NCBI GenBank assembly: GCA_937907205.1
Contig: CALESE010000075.1
Coordinates: 1 to 10,271 of the forward strand
Origin: an uncultured Romboutsia sp.
Lineage (GTDB): Bacteria > Bacillota > Clostridia > Peptostreptococcales > Peptostreptococcaceae
DNA length: 10,271 nt
Direction: 5' to 3'
Under the pieces are notes generated by a model. That model did not search any database and was not told the origin of the DNA. It was given only the letters and a program-made list of their open reading frames with translations. How positions within the stretch are numbered: position 1 is the first letter of the stretch; each line of letters starts with the position of its first letter. The translations under genes and the position numbers were made by a program. Positions 1 to 7,275 of the stretch are shown in pieces.

Positions 1-52
1 CCTACAACCTGCTGATTACAAGTCAGCTGCTCTACCGTTGAGCCACACCAGC
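1..52 (-). tRNA. tRNA-Thr(UGU), partial (3' end beyond the window)
   Basis: Read on the minus strand, this is the 5' part of a tRNA: a 7-base acceptor strand GCTGGTG, D arm GCTC/GAGC, and anticodon stem GCTGA/TCAGC around the loop CTTGTAA. The anticodon is therefore TGT (threonine, ACA codons). The variable region and the first T-stem strand GTAGG are also present, and the window edge cuts the gene there. It is the last visible member of a five-tRNA array that probably continues beyond the window. Confidence 0.93.
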
Positions 53-66
53 ATAGTGTATTAAGT

Positions 67-143
67 TGGCGACCTGGAAGGGACTCGAACCCTCGACCTC
101 CAGCGTGACAGGCTGGCATTCTAACCAGCTGAACTACCAGGCC
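67..143 (-). tRNA. tRNA-Asp(GUC)
   Basis: This is a complete 77-base cloverleaf with an encoded CCA end. The acceptor strands GGCCTGG and CCAGGTC pair, with one G-T wobble. The anticodon stem CCAGC/GCTGG encloses the loop CTGTCAC, giving anticodon GTC (aspartate). The T loop TTCGAGT is canonical. It sits between tRNA-Val and tRNA-Thr in the array and shares their upstream promoter. Confidence 0.97.
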
Positions 144-149
144 GCATAA

Positions 150-225
150 TGGTGGGACTAACAGGGCTCGAACCTGTGACCCCCTGCTTGTAAGGCAGGT
201 GCTCTCCCAGCTGAGCTATAGTCCC
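150..225 (-). tRNA. tRNA-Val(UAC)
   Basis: This is a complete 76-base cloverleaf with encoded CCA. Acceptor GGGACTA pairs with TAGTCCC. The anticodon stem CCTGC/GCAGG encloses CTTACAA, giving anticodon TAC (valine). Only six bases separate it from tRNA-Asp, so both are probably processed from one transcript. Confidence 0.97.
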
Positions 226-230
226 TAAAA

Positions 231-305
231 TGGTGACCCATAGGGGAATCGAACCCCTGTTACCGCCGTGAAAGGGCGGTGTCTTGACCGCTTGACCAAT
301 GGGCC
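231..305 (-). tRNA. tRNA-Glu(UUC)
   Basis: This is a complete 75-base cloverleaf with encoded CCA. Acceptor GGCCCAT pairs with ATGGGTC, including one wobble. The anticodon stem CCGCC/GGCGG encloses CTTTCAC, giving anticodon TTC (glutamate). It lies five bases from each neighbour in the array. Confidence 0.97.
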
Positions 306-310
306 TTAAA

Positions 311-386
311 TGGTGATCCATCCGCGACTCGAACGCGGGACACCCTGATTAAAAGTCAGGTGCTCTACCGACTGAGCTAATGGATC
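311..386 (-). tRNA. tRNA-Lys(UUU)
   Basis: This is a complete 76-base cloverleaf with encoded CCA. Acceptor GATCCAT pairs perfectly with ATGGATC. The anticodon stem CCTGA/TCAGG encloses CTTTTAA, giving anticodon TTT (lysine). It is the first gene of the array, about 39 bases downstream of the predicted transcription start. Confidence 0.97.
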
Positions 387-431
387 ATTAATATATTTTA
401 AAATGTGGCACTTCTCTTGCTCACAAAAATT

Positions 432-460
432 ATTATATTAGGTTATTATATTTCCGTCAA
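432..460 (-). promoter_or_regulatory. Sigma-A-type promoter of the tRNA array
   Basis: On the minus strand, TTGACG (455-460) is followed after exactly 17 bases by a perfect TATAAT (432-437). The predicted start is near position 425, upstream of tRNA-Lys. The near-consensus match suits strong, growth-coupled tRNA transcription. It lies after the purA terminator, so the array is an independent transcription unit. Confidence 0.88.
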
Positions 461-575
461 TACTTTTTCTACATTTTTTTACTTTTTTAGTTAATTTAAA
501 TAAAAAATGGGTAGTTCATTTATATTTTATAATTTACTTTAACATATTATTTGTAATAGTTAATTAAAATATAAC

Positions 576-608
576 AAAAAATATGTAGTGAGAAAATACT
601 CACTACAT
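576..608 (-). terminator. Rho-independent terminator of purA
   Basis: A perfect 10-base inverted repeat ATGTAGTGAG/CTCACTACAT (583-592 and 599-608) with a six-base loop begins seven bases after the purA stop codon. On the minus strand it is followed by ATTTTTTG, a run of six T residues at 581-576. The stem is only moderately GC-rich but is perfectly paired. Confidence 0.88.
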
Positions 609-614
609 TTAATA

Positions 615-1904
615 TTAAGCAAATATATTTTTTCTTATTATAGTTTGAGCTCTATTTGGTCCAACTGAAACCATATCTATATTAACTCCAACTAATTCTT
701 CTATTTTAGCCACATATTTCTTAGCATTTTCAGGAAGATCTTCAAATCTTTCTATTTTAGTTAAATCTTCATTCCATCCATCTAACTCTTCATATACAGG
801 TTCACATTTAGCTAAATCTTCTAATGAAGCTGGGAAGTTGTTTATTATCTTATCTCCTATTTTATAAGCTGTACATATTTTTATCTTATCAAATCCTGTT
901 AAAACATCTAGTAACATAAACGATATACTAGTTAATCCGTTTACCCTAGCAGCATATTTTACTATAACTGCATCAAACCAACCACATCTTCTAGCTCTAC
1001 CTGTTACTGTTCCGAACTCACGACCTTGTTGTCTTATTCTTTCTCCAATTTCATTATCTAATTCTGTAACAAATGGACCTTCTCCAACTCTTGTAGTATA
1101 TGCTTTAACTATACCTACAACATCTTTTATCATGTTTGGACCTACTCCTGCTCCTACAGCAAATCCTCCTGATACTGGATGAGAAGAAGTTACATATGGA
1201 TAAGTTCCTAAGTCTAAATCTAGTAATGTACCCTGAGCACCTTCAAATAATACTTTTTTACCTGCTTTTATTGCATCATAAACTACTACAGAAGTATCAT
1301 CTACGTAGTTCTTTATTTTTTCTGCATACTCTAAGTATTCATTATATATAGTTTCAAAATCAAACATAGCTTCTTTTCCATATATGTTTGTAACTAATTT
1401 ATTTTTAGCTTCTATTTGAGGCTTTAATTTTTCTGCGAATATATCTTTATCCATTAAATCACATATTCTTATTCCTGATCTCTCAGTTTTATCCATATAA
1501 CAAGGTCCTATACCTTTTTTAGTAGTACCTATTTTATTATCTCCTCTAGCTTCTTCAGCTAAAGCATCTAATTCTTTATGATATGGAAATACAATATGCG
1601 CTCTATCACTGATTTTTATATTACTAGTATCTATATTATCTTTATTTAGCATTTCTATTTCTTCTAGGAATCCCTTTGGATCAAATACTATTCCGTTACC
1701 TATTACATTTATTGTGTTAGGATTTAATACTCCTGATGGTATTAAACGTAGTGCAAATTTCTTACCATCTACAACTAATGTATGACCTGCATTATTTCCA
1801 CCTTGTCCCCTTATTACTACATCTGCTTGAGTAGCAAGATAGTCTATAACCTTTCCTTTACCTTCGTCTCCCCACTGAGCTCCTACGATTGCAACTGTCT
1901 TCAT
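615..1904 (-). CDS. purA: Adenylosuccinate synthetase PurA
   Basis: This cytosolic enzyme catalyses the GTP-dependent joining of IMP and aspartate to form adenylosuccinate, the first committed step from IMP to AMP. The N-terminus carries the signature WGDEGKGK (residues 11-18) with catalytic Asp13, and GGNNAGH ending at His41, the family's catalytic histidine. Further family motifs are GTTKKGIGP (about 126-134), FEGAQGTLLD (about 220-229) and TGRARRCGWFD (about 301-311). At 429 residues it matches the usual length of about 430. The reading frame opens at a GTG three codons earlier, but that GTG is part of the ribosome-binding site AGAGGTG; the ATG at 1904 lies six bases beyond it and gives the normal N-terminus MKTVAIVG. 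It has its own promoter (1948-1976) and terminator (576-608), and PurBox-like sequences overlap the promoter. Confidence 0.98.
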   Translation of the reverse strand: MKTVAIVGAQWGDEGKGKVIDYLATQADVVIRGQGGNNAGHTLVVDGKKFALRLIPSGVLNPNTINVIGNGIVFDPKGFLEEIEMLNKDNIDTSNIKISDRAHIVFPYHKELDALAEEARGDNKIGTTKKGIGPCYMDKTERSGIRICDLMDKDIFAEKLKPQIEAKNKLVTNIYGKEAMFDFETIYNEYLEYAEKIKNYVDDTSVVVYDAIKAGKKVLFEGAQGTLLDLDLGTYPYVTSSHPVSGGFAVGAGVGPNMIKDVVGIVKAYTTRVGEGPFVTELDNEIGERIRQQGREFGTVTGRARRCGWFDAVIVKYAARVNGLTSISFMLLDVLTGFDKIKICTAYKIGDKIINNFPASLEDLAKCEPVYEELDGWNEDLTKIERFEDLPENAKKYVAKIEELVGVNIDMVSVGPNRAQTIIRKNIFA

Positions 1905-1947
1905 AAATTTCACCTCTATTATATATATTCGAACACTTTTCTTCTAC

Positions 1948-1976
1948 ATTCTATCAAATATTCGATTTATTTTCAA
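1948..1976 (-). promoter_or_regulatory. Promoter of purA
   Basis: On the minus strand, TTGAAA (1971-1976) is followed after 17 bases by TAGAAT (1948-1953). The predicted start near 1941 leaves a leader of about 37 bases to the purA ATG. No terminator separates purA from the preceding small gene, whose stop lies at 1982, so read-through transcription could also contribute. Confidence 0.75.
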
Positions 1977-1981
1977 CTTTT

Positions 1982-2290
1982 TTACTTTATAAATAGTTTT
2001 AATATGTATTTCTCTATTTTACTTAAATCATTAAGTGTTAAGAATTCATCTTCTACATTTTTAATTTTTTCAATAAATAAACCTATTTCATTTAAAGTAT
2101 TTGCTTCAGAAATTTGAATAACCTTACCATGTAATGTATTTGTTATATTTATTTCATATTTATCATCTGTATTTACTGCAAAAACTATTATACTTTCTTT
2201 TATATTTTTATCTATTACCCTAAGCAAATTTATTTCTTTGTTTACTTCTATTATTTTTGGATATATATATAATACATTTATATTCAACAC
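1982..2290 (-). CDS. Hypothetical 102-aa protein between dnaB and purA
   Basis: I do not recognise this protein. The preferred start is GTG at 2290, because GGGGG (2297-2301) sits six bases upstream. The first ATG of the open frame, at 2332, lies inside the dnaB terminator hairpin and has no ribosome-binding site. The predicted protein begins MLNINVLYIY and alternates short hydrophobic and charged segments (IIVFAVNTDD, INITNTLHGKVIQI), which suggests a small soluble alpha/beta fold. It ends in a charged amphipathic region with KIEKYILKLF. No signal peptide, membrane span or cysteine is seen. Codon use is as AT-rich as the neighbours. No convincing promoter is visible; expression may come from leakage through the dnaB terminator. 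It ends six bases before the purA -35 element. Confidence 0.6.
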   Translation of the reverse strand: MLNINVLYIYPKIIEVNKEINLLRVIDKNIKESIIVFAVNTDDKYEINITNTLHGKVIQISEANTLNEIGLFIEKIKNVEDEFLTLNDLSKIEKYILKLFIK

Positions 2291-2323
2291 ATTTTTCCCC
2301 CATACAATTTTGTATTTATAAAC

Positions 2324-2351
2324 AAAAAGCAAGCTATTTAGCTTGCTTTTT
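2324..2351 (-). terminator. Terminator of the gdpP-rplI-dnaB operon (bidirectional hairpin)
   Basis: An inverted repeat with arms AAAAAGCAAGC and GCTTGCTTTTT surrounds a short AT loop. On the minus strand the stem runs directly into TTTTTG, giving a good U-tract about 150 bases after the dnaB stop. The plus strand also has a T-run after the stem, so it could stop transcription both ways, although no plus-strand gene is seen. The distance from dnaB is unusually long because the DnaA-box cluster lies between. Confidence 0.85.
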
Positions 2352-2364
2352 TATTTATTCACAT

Positions 2365-2494
2365 TTATCAACAAGACTTCTGTGGATATTGTGGATAAAT
2401 TTTTGTTTATTTTTCAATGTTTTTTTTTGATTTTATCAAATATCCACATTTTTCTATCATATAAAAAGTATTCTATGTGGATATTTGTTGATAT
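2365..2494. promoter_or_regulatory. Cluster of six DnaA-box-like 9-mers downstream of dnaB
   Basis: The DnaA box consensus is TTATCCACA, or TGTGGATAA on the other strand. Here there is one perfect box on the plus strand (2390-2398), directly preceded by TGTGGATAT (2381-2389) in tandem. The same one-mismatch box occurs at 2440-2448 on the minus strand and 2476-2484 on the plus strand. Weaker copies are TGTTGATAA at 2365-2373 (minus) and TGTTGATAT at 2486-2494 (plus). The boxes at 2440-2448 and 2476-2484 sit within a perfect 12-base inverted repeat (2438-2449 and 2475-2486). The spacer 2399-2439 is T-rich. The sequences are seen directly; DnaA binding is inferred. No dnaA or dnaN gene is in the window. 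Confidence 0.7.
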
Positions 2495-2502
2495 TTTAAC
2501 TA

Positions 2503-3831
2503 CTACATGTCTCTTGATTTATCTGCAAATTTTTGAACTTCACCAAGCCAAACTAGTTCTACAGAACCAGTTTCTCCATGTCTATTTTTAGCTATTATTA
2601 CTTCACCAATATTCTTTCTTTCAGAATCTGGATGATAATATTCATCTCTATATAAGAACATTACTATATCAGCATCTTGTTCTATCGCTCCAGATTCTCT
2701 TAAGTCCGACAGCATAGGCCTATGGTCAGCTCTTTGCTCTGGTGCACGAGATAACTGAGATAGTGCAACCACAGGACAGTCAAGTTCTTTAGCTATTATT
2801 TTCAAAGATCTCGATATTTTAGATATTTCTTGTTGCCTACTTTCATTATTACCCTCACCTTCCATAAGTTGAAGATAATCTATTAGTATCAAGTCTAGTC
2901 CCTGCTCTAATTTAAGTTTTCTACACTTAGATCTTAATTCTGATATTTTAATACCAGGAGTGTCATCTATATGAATTTTTGCATTAGATAATACTGCCAT
3001 AGCATCTATTATTCTAGGCCAATCATTTTCACTTAATTTTCCTGTTTTTAATTTTTTAAGCTCAACATTTGATTGAGCTGATAACATACGTTGTACTAGC
3101 TGTTCCTTAGACATCTCCAAGCTAAATACTGCCACAGATGCATCACCTTTTAAAGCTGCATTTTGTACTAAATTTAATGAAAATGCTGTCTTACCCATTG
3201 CAGGACGTGCTGCTAGTAAAAGTAAATCAGTTCTTTGCATACCATTTATCTTTTTATTTAAGTCTCTAAATCCTGTTGTGATACCTGTTATTTCTGCCTT
3301 AGAACTATATAAATGCTCTATCATATCATAAGTATCCATTAATACAGAATTTATAGATTTAAAATCATCACTAGCCTTTTCTTGAGATATATCAAATATT
3401 CTCTTTTCAGCTTTTTCTAATACATCTTCTACTTTTGTTGTACCATCATATCCTAAATTTATTATATCGTTTGATGCTTTTATAAGTTGTCTAAGTACAG
3501 ATTTTTCCTTAACTATATCTGCATAATATTTAACATTAGATGTTGTTGGAACTATAGTTGAAAGACTTGTAATATAACTTATACCTCCAACATCATCTAA
3601 ATGTTCTTGTTTTCTAAGTTCTTCTGTTAATGTTATTAAGTCTATTGGTTCATTTTTATTATTTAGCTTTATCATACATTCATATATGATTTTATGCGCT
3701 TCTTTATAAAAGTCATCAGGCCTTATAGTTTCGCTAACTATTATCATCGCATCTTTATCTAATAATATAGATCCTAATATAGACTGCTCTGATTCCACAC
3801 TATGTGGAGGAATTCTTGTCATATCCTCCAT
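2503..3831 (-). CDS. dnaB: Replicative DNA helicase DnaB (B. subtilis DnaC type)
   Basis: This is the hexameric ATP-driven helicase that unwinds the parental duplex ahead of the replisome. At 442 residues it matches the family length. The N-terminal helical domain (about 5-105) opens with IPPHSVESEQSILG, typical of DnaB. A linker leads to the RecA-like C-terminal domain (about 175-440), with Walker A ARPAMGKTAF (208-217, Lys214), FSLEM with the catalytic Glu239, Walker B LILIDYLQLM (314-323) and KNRHGETG (415-422), which holds the inter-subunit arginine. No intein is present. The ATG at 3831 has GAGGTG seven bases upstream. A second ATG three codons on has its GGAGG only two bases away, which is too close. 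It is the last gene of its operon, 28 bases after rplI, and is followed by the DnaA-box cluster. Confidence 0.98.
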   Translation of the reverse strand: MEDMTRIPPHSVESEQSILGSILLDKDAMIIVSETIRPDDFYKEAHKIIYECMIKLNNKNEPIDLITLTEELRKQEHLDDVGGISYITSLSTIVPTTSNVKYYADIVKEKSVLRQLIKASNDIINLGYDGTTKVEDVLEKAEKRIFDISQEKASDDFKSINSVLMDTYDMIEHLYSSKAEITGITTGFRDLNKKINGMQRTDLLLLAARPAMGKTAFSLNLVQNAALKGDASVAVFSLEMSKEQLVQRMLSAQSNVELKKLKTGKLSENDWPRIIDAMAVLSNAKIHIDDTPGIKISELRSKCRKLKLEQGLDLILIDYLQLMEGEGNNESRQQEISKISRSLKIIAKELDCPVVALSQLSRAPEQRADHRPMLSDLRESGAIEQDADIVMFLYRDEYYHPDSERKNIGEVIIAKNRHGETGSVELVWLGEVQKFADKSRDM

Positions 3832-3859
3832 ATTTTATCACCTCAAGTGCATTTATCTA

Positions 3860-4309
3860 TTATTGTTTTTCTTTTACGTCAACTCTTACTTTAGTAGTAA
3901 CTTTTTGGTGTATTTTTATTTCAACAAATCTTGAACCTAATACTCTTATTGGTTCATCTAATGATATTTTTCTTTTATCTACTTCTATACTATGTTGTTT
4001 CTTTAATTGTTCAGCTATATCTTTAGATGTTATTGAACCAAATAATCTTCCACCCTCTCCTGCTTTTGAGTAGATTACTACATTCATTTCTTCCATCTTT
4101 TTACCTAATTCTACTGCTGCTTCATATTCTTTTTGAGCTTTTATTTCTTGAGATTTATTTTTCTCATTTAATTCTTTTAATGCTGTATTATCAGCTGTTA
4201 CCGCTAATTTTTTTGGGAATAAAAAGTTTCTTGCATATCCATCACTTACTTCTTTTATATCCCCTTTTTTACCTGTTCCTTTTATATCTTTTAATAATAT
4301 AACTTTCAT
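3860..4309 (-). CDS. rplI: 50S ribosomal protein L9 (bL9)
   Basis: L9 is a two-domain protein of the large subunit that binds 23S rRNA near the L1 stalk. The length of 149 residues is typical. The N-terminal domain begins MKVILLKDIKGTGKKGDIKEV with the glycine/lysine-rich loop and the following GYARNFLFPK, both hallmarks of L9. A long charged helix (about 42-75) connects to the C-terminal domain, which contains GRLFGSIT (about 87-94). The ATG follows the gdpP stop codon directly (TAAATG), and the ribosome-binding site AAAGGAGGAG lies inside the last codons of gdpP. Translation of the two genes is therefore probably coupled. Confidence 0.98.
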   Translation of the reverse strand: MKVILLKDIKGTGKKGDIKEVSDGYARNFLFPKKLAVTADNTALKELNEKNKSQEIKAQKEYEAAVELGKKMEEMNVVIYSKAGEGGRLFGSITSKDIAEQLKKQHSIEVDKRKISLDEPIRVLGSRFVEIKIHQKVTTKVRVDVKEKQ

Positions 4310-6301
4310 TTAATTCTCCTCCTTTAAAGTTTCCTCTATGGTTCTTTTTACTATTTTATATGCATCTTGAATAGATACATCTTTTAGTTGAGCTCCAGCC
4401 ATGTCTATATGGCCCCCACCACCTAACTTTTCCATAATTATGTGTACATTTATTTTTCCTAAAGATCTTGCACTTATAAATACTTTATTATCTTTTTTAC
4501 CTAAAACAAAAGATGCTTCTACGTCTTTTATATTTAAAAGTTCATCTGCAGCTTGTGCAATTACTATATTTATATTTTCTATTTCTGAATTAGAATATGC
4601 CAAACATATATTATTAATTATTTTACTACTTTGTATTATGTCAGCTTTTGTTATAAAGTTTTTTATATCTGAATTAAATAATTTCTTTACTTCTATCGTG
4701 TCTGCTCCTGATTTCTTTAGGTATGATGCAGCTTCAAAGGTTCTTACACCTGTTTTAAATGCAAAGTTCTTAGTATCTAAGCTTATTCCTGCAAGAAGTC
4801 CTTCTGCTGTTAATTTATTTATCTTTACATTATCTTCAATATATTGAATTAACTCTGTTACCATTTCACATGTAGAAGATACATATGTCTCATGGAATAA
4901 TAAAACTGTATCATTTATAAATTCTACACCTCTTCTATGATGGTCTATAACTACTACTTTATCGGATATATCTAATAATTCCTTACATTCTGCATATGAT
5001 GGTCTATGAGTATCTACAACTATTACTAAAGTATCTTTAGTACAATTCTTAATTGCATCACTATGATCAATAAATAAATCCTCATAGTATTCTTTAGAAT
5101 TTAACCTTCTTATGAATTCTTCTATCGTTTCATTAACATCATTTAGTACTATACTTGCATCTTTATTACATGATTTACATATATCATATATACCTACAGC
5201 TGATCCCATAGCATCCATATCTGGGTACTTATGTCCCATTATGTATATGTTATTACTTTCTAGTATTAATTCTCTTAATGCATGACCTATTAATCTAGAT
5301 TTAACTTTTGTAGTTTTTTCTATTGCCTTAGATTTACCTCCATAGAATACAGACTTATCTTTAGTTTTTATAACTGCCTGATCTCCACCTCTACCTAATG
5401 CTAGGTCAAGTGCACCAGATGCAAGTTTTAGATTTTCATTTATCGTATCTCCATCTATACCTATTCCCATACTTATAGTTACAGGAAGGTTATTTCCATA
5501 ATCAATGTTCCTTATTTTATCTAAAACTGAAAATTTATCTTTTTCTAAATTTTTAAGTTCTTTTTTATTCATAATAAGTACAAATTTATCTTTTGAGGTT
5601 CTCTTTAATGCTCCCTTAGTACTTATTTCTAATACTGATAATATTTTTTCTATTTCCACATTAATTAAGGGTCTTTTATCTTCTTCTGAGCTTTTTAAAA
5701 CTTCATCATATCCATCAACTTGTATTAACATTATAGTATTTTTTTCATCTTCATAAGCTTTTTTAAGTTTTAAATATTCTGTTTTATCAATCCAGTAAAG
5801 CATCATTAAATATTTTGCTTTTTTTTCATTTTTATTTTTTATAACATTATAAACTATAGTATAATCTTTATTTTTATAATTTATTTCTGTATACATTTCA
5901 TTATTTTCATTTAATACTTTTCTTAGATTTAGATTTTTGACTATTTCATCTATATTCTCTCCAAGTAAATCTGATATCTCTGTCATATCTTGAAATTTAC
6001 TATTATACCAAGATATGCTTCCATCAAACTCTAATATACACATTGGTATTGGAAGATTTAAAATAGCTTTTTTAGTTGTTTCATCTATATCTAACGATAA
6101 ATTCTGAATATAATTTGACCATTCTTTTCTTCTAATATTAGTTACCCTCCAATTGTGTGCAACTATATATATAAAACCGAAGAAAAATAAACATCCTATA
6201 TAAATATTGTAAAATAACAGTATTGTACTCGCAATTCCTATTATAAGTATATAGAAGTTATTTTCTGGCATATTCATTTTAAAGGTTAGTTTATTCCTCA
6301 T
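4310..6301 (-). CDS. gdpP: GdpP-type cyclic-di-AMP phosphodiesterase (YybT family)
   Basis: This membrane-bound enzyme is inferred to hydrolyse c-di-AMP to 5'-pApA, as known for B. subtilis GdpP, and so to affect potassium, osmotic and cell-wall homeostasis. Two N-terminal membrane spans lie at about 16-31 and 33-48. They are followed by a PAS-like domain (about 75-170) and a degenerate GGDEF domain (about 185-315) in which SKDKF (236-240) replaces the signature. The DHH domain (about 345-510) has MGHKYPDMDAMG (metal ligands His357, Asp361, Asp363), VVDTHRP (Asp430), the name motif DHH at 453-455 and SLDT with Asp509. A DHHA1 domain ends with GGGGHIDMAGAQ (627-638). All catalytic DHH residues are intact, and 663 residues is the full family length. 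The ATG at 6301 has TAGGAGGG five bases upstream. It lies 10 bases after yybS, a pairing conserved in Firmicutes. Confidence 0.96.
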   Translation of the reverse strand: MRNKLTFKMNMPENNFYILIIGIASTILLFYNIYIGCLFFFGFIYIVAHNWRVTNIRRKEWSNYIQNLSLDIDETTKKAILNLPIPMCILEFDGSISWYNSKFQDMTEISDLLGENIDEIVKNLNLRKVLNENNEMYTEINYKNKDYTIVYNVIKNKNEKKAKYLMMLYWIDKTEYLKLKKAYEDEKNTIMLIQVDGYDEVLKSSEEDKRPLINVEIEKILSVLEISTKGALKRTSKDKFVLIMNKKELKNLEKDKFSVLDKIRNIDYGNNLPVTISMGIGIDGDTINENLKLASGALDLALGRGGDQAVIKTKDKSVFYGGKSKAIEKTTKVKSRLIGHALRELILESNNIYIMGHKYPDMDAMGSAVGIYDICKSCNKDASIVLNDVNETIEEFIRRLNSKEYYEDLFIDHSDAIKNCTKDTLVIVVDTHRPSYAECKELLDISDKVVVIDHHRRGVEFINDTVLLFHETYVSSTCEMVTELIQYIEDNVKINKLTAEGLLAGISLDTKNFAFKTGVRTFEAASYLKKSGADTIEVKKLFNSDIKNFITKADIIQSSKIINNICLAYSNSEIENINIVIAQAADELLNIKDVEASFVLGKKDNKVFISARSLGKINVHIIMEKLGGGGHIDMAGAQLKDVSIQDAYKIVKRTIEETLKEEN

Positions 6302-6311
6302 TTCTACCCTC

Positions 6312-7268
6312 CTATATGGATTTGTAGCTTCTTACCTTTCTAAAGTCAATTATACTATCTAGCATTCCAATAAAAGATATTCCCATAAATCCAAATATAA
6401 ATAAAATAAAACTATATGTTAATATCATTTTTACTGCACCTTGTTTAATCCACTTTCTAAAGAAGTGAATACAAACTGAAATACCTTGTATCATAAACAT
6501 AAAATTAAATACAAGCTGTAAGTTTAACATAATCAGGTCTGTATAAATATTTATACCTATTAAGTCTATAAATAAAACAAGCATATACATAATAAGAGAT
6601 GCTGTAACTGCATTACCTGGTAAATAAAAGTCTGCAAATTTAGGAAGTGGTAAGTTTACTATCCTTATTCTTCTTAATATAAACACTTCAACATAGTATG
6701 CAATAAATGCCACTATTATAGCTTGTAAGAATAATATTGTAGGTAATAAATTAGTTACAAAGTCTACAATAGTATTTATATTTATATCTTGTTTTAAACT
6801 AATTCCAGCACTTCTAATTATCTCTAATTGCATGTTCATAGATTCTTTAATTGTAGCTGTGAAATTTTCTATGATGTTAGTTTTAAAAACTATATTAGCT
6901 ATAACTCCAAATATAATAGTAGAAATTACAGCTACTATTGTTCCTGCATATAATGGTTCAAATTTATTTACTTCACCTTGATTTAAATGACTCCTTGCCA
7001 TAGTTCCTATTGCTATACCTGGCAATACACTCATTACACAAATACTTACTGAATATAATGGATTAACCATAAATATAAGTATAAAAAATGTTGCTACTAA
7101 TGCTAAGAATGAGTATTTATTATTAGTCAGTGTAGATATCATTGCATAAGGCACTGGTATTAACAAGCTAAGTATACTTAACATAGGTACATACATCGTT
7201 ATTAAAGATAATAATATACCTATTGTAACTATAATTGATGCTTGAACTAGCCTTACTCTATTATTCAA
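6312..7268 (-). CDS. yybS: YybS-like DUF2232 integral membrane protein
   Basis: This 318-residue hydrophobic protein has about eight or nine predicted membrane spans, at about 9-27, 29-47, 53-70, 72-90, 106-128, 167-197, 221-240, 243-268 and 281-304. Charged residues cluster in loops and at the C-terminus (RKVRSYK). Its position directly before gdpP and rplI, and its topology, match the YybS/DUF2232 family, whose biochemical role is unknown. It partly resembles small-molecule membrane transport components, but that is not established. The start is TTG at 7268 with AAGGAGTGA eight bases upstream; the next methionine (residue 25) would delete the first span. It begins seven bases after the MazG-like stop, so the genes are cotranscribed. 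A functional link to c-di-AMP is suggested only by context. Confidence 0.87.
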   Translation of the reverse strand: MNNRVRLVQASIIVTIGILLSLITMYVPMLSILSLLIPVPYAMISTLTNNKYSFLALVATFFILIFMVNPLYSVSICVMSVLPGIAIGTMARSHLNQGEVNKFEPLYAGTIVAVISTIIFGVIANIVFKTNIIENFTATIKESMNMQLEIIRSAGISLKQDININTIVDFVTNLLPTILFLQAIIVAFIAYYVEVFILRRIRIVNLPLPKFADFYLPGNAVTASLIMYMLVLFIDLIGINIYTDLIMLNLQLVFNFMFMIQGISVCIHFFRKWIKQGAVKMILTYSFILFIFGFMGISFIGMLDSIIDFRKVRSYKSI

Positions 7269-7275
7269 TTTATAA

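Noticed and set aside
121..321. Minus-strand open frame of 66 codons over the tRNA array
   Set aside because: It lies entirely within structurally convincing tRNA genes and their spacers.
1905..1913. GTG start for purA three codons upstream of the ATG
   Set aside because: The GTG forms part of the Shine-Dalgarno sequence of the ATG start, and PurA proteins normally begin at the MKTVAIVG-type N-terminus.
2291..2332. ATG start at 2332 for the hypothetical protein
   Set aside because: It lies in the terminator stem-loop without a ribosome-binding site, while a GGGGG site precedes the GTG at 2290.
2365..2494. The DnaA-box cluster as the main chromosomal origin
   Set aside because: The usual markers dnaA, dnaN and rpmH are not in the window, and no clear DNA-unwinding element of the standard layout could be assigned. 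It is reported as a candidate regulatory or auxiliary cluster only.
2343..2591. Open frame of 82 codons on the plus strand across the dnaB 3' end and the DnaA-box region
   Set aside because: It begins inside the terminator, overlaps the dnaB coding sequence on the opposite strand, shows phenylalanine/leucine-rich low-complexity composition and has no ribosome-binding site.
4027..4302. Plus-strand frames opposite rplI and gdpP (4027-4302, 4401-4847, 5505-5756)
   Set aside because: They are antisense shadows of strongly supported genes, rich in Phe, Leu and Ser as expected from AT-rich reverse complements, and lack ribosome-binding sites.
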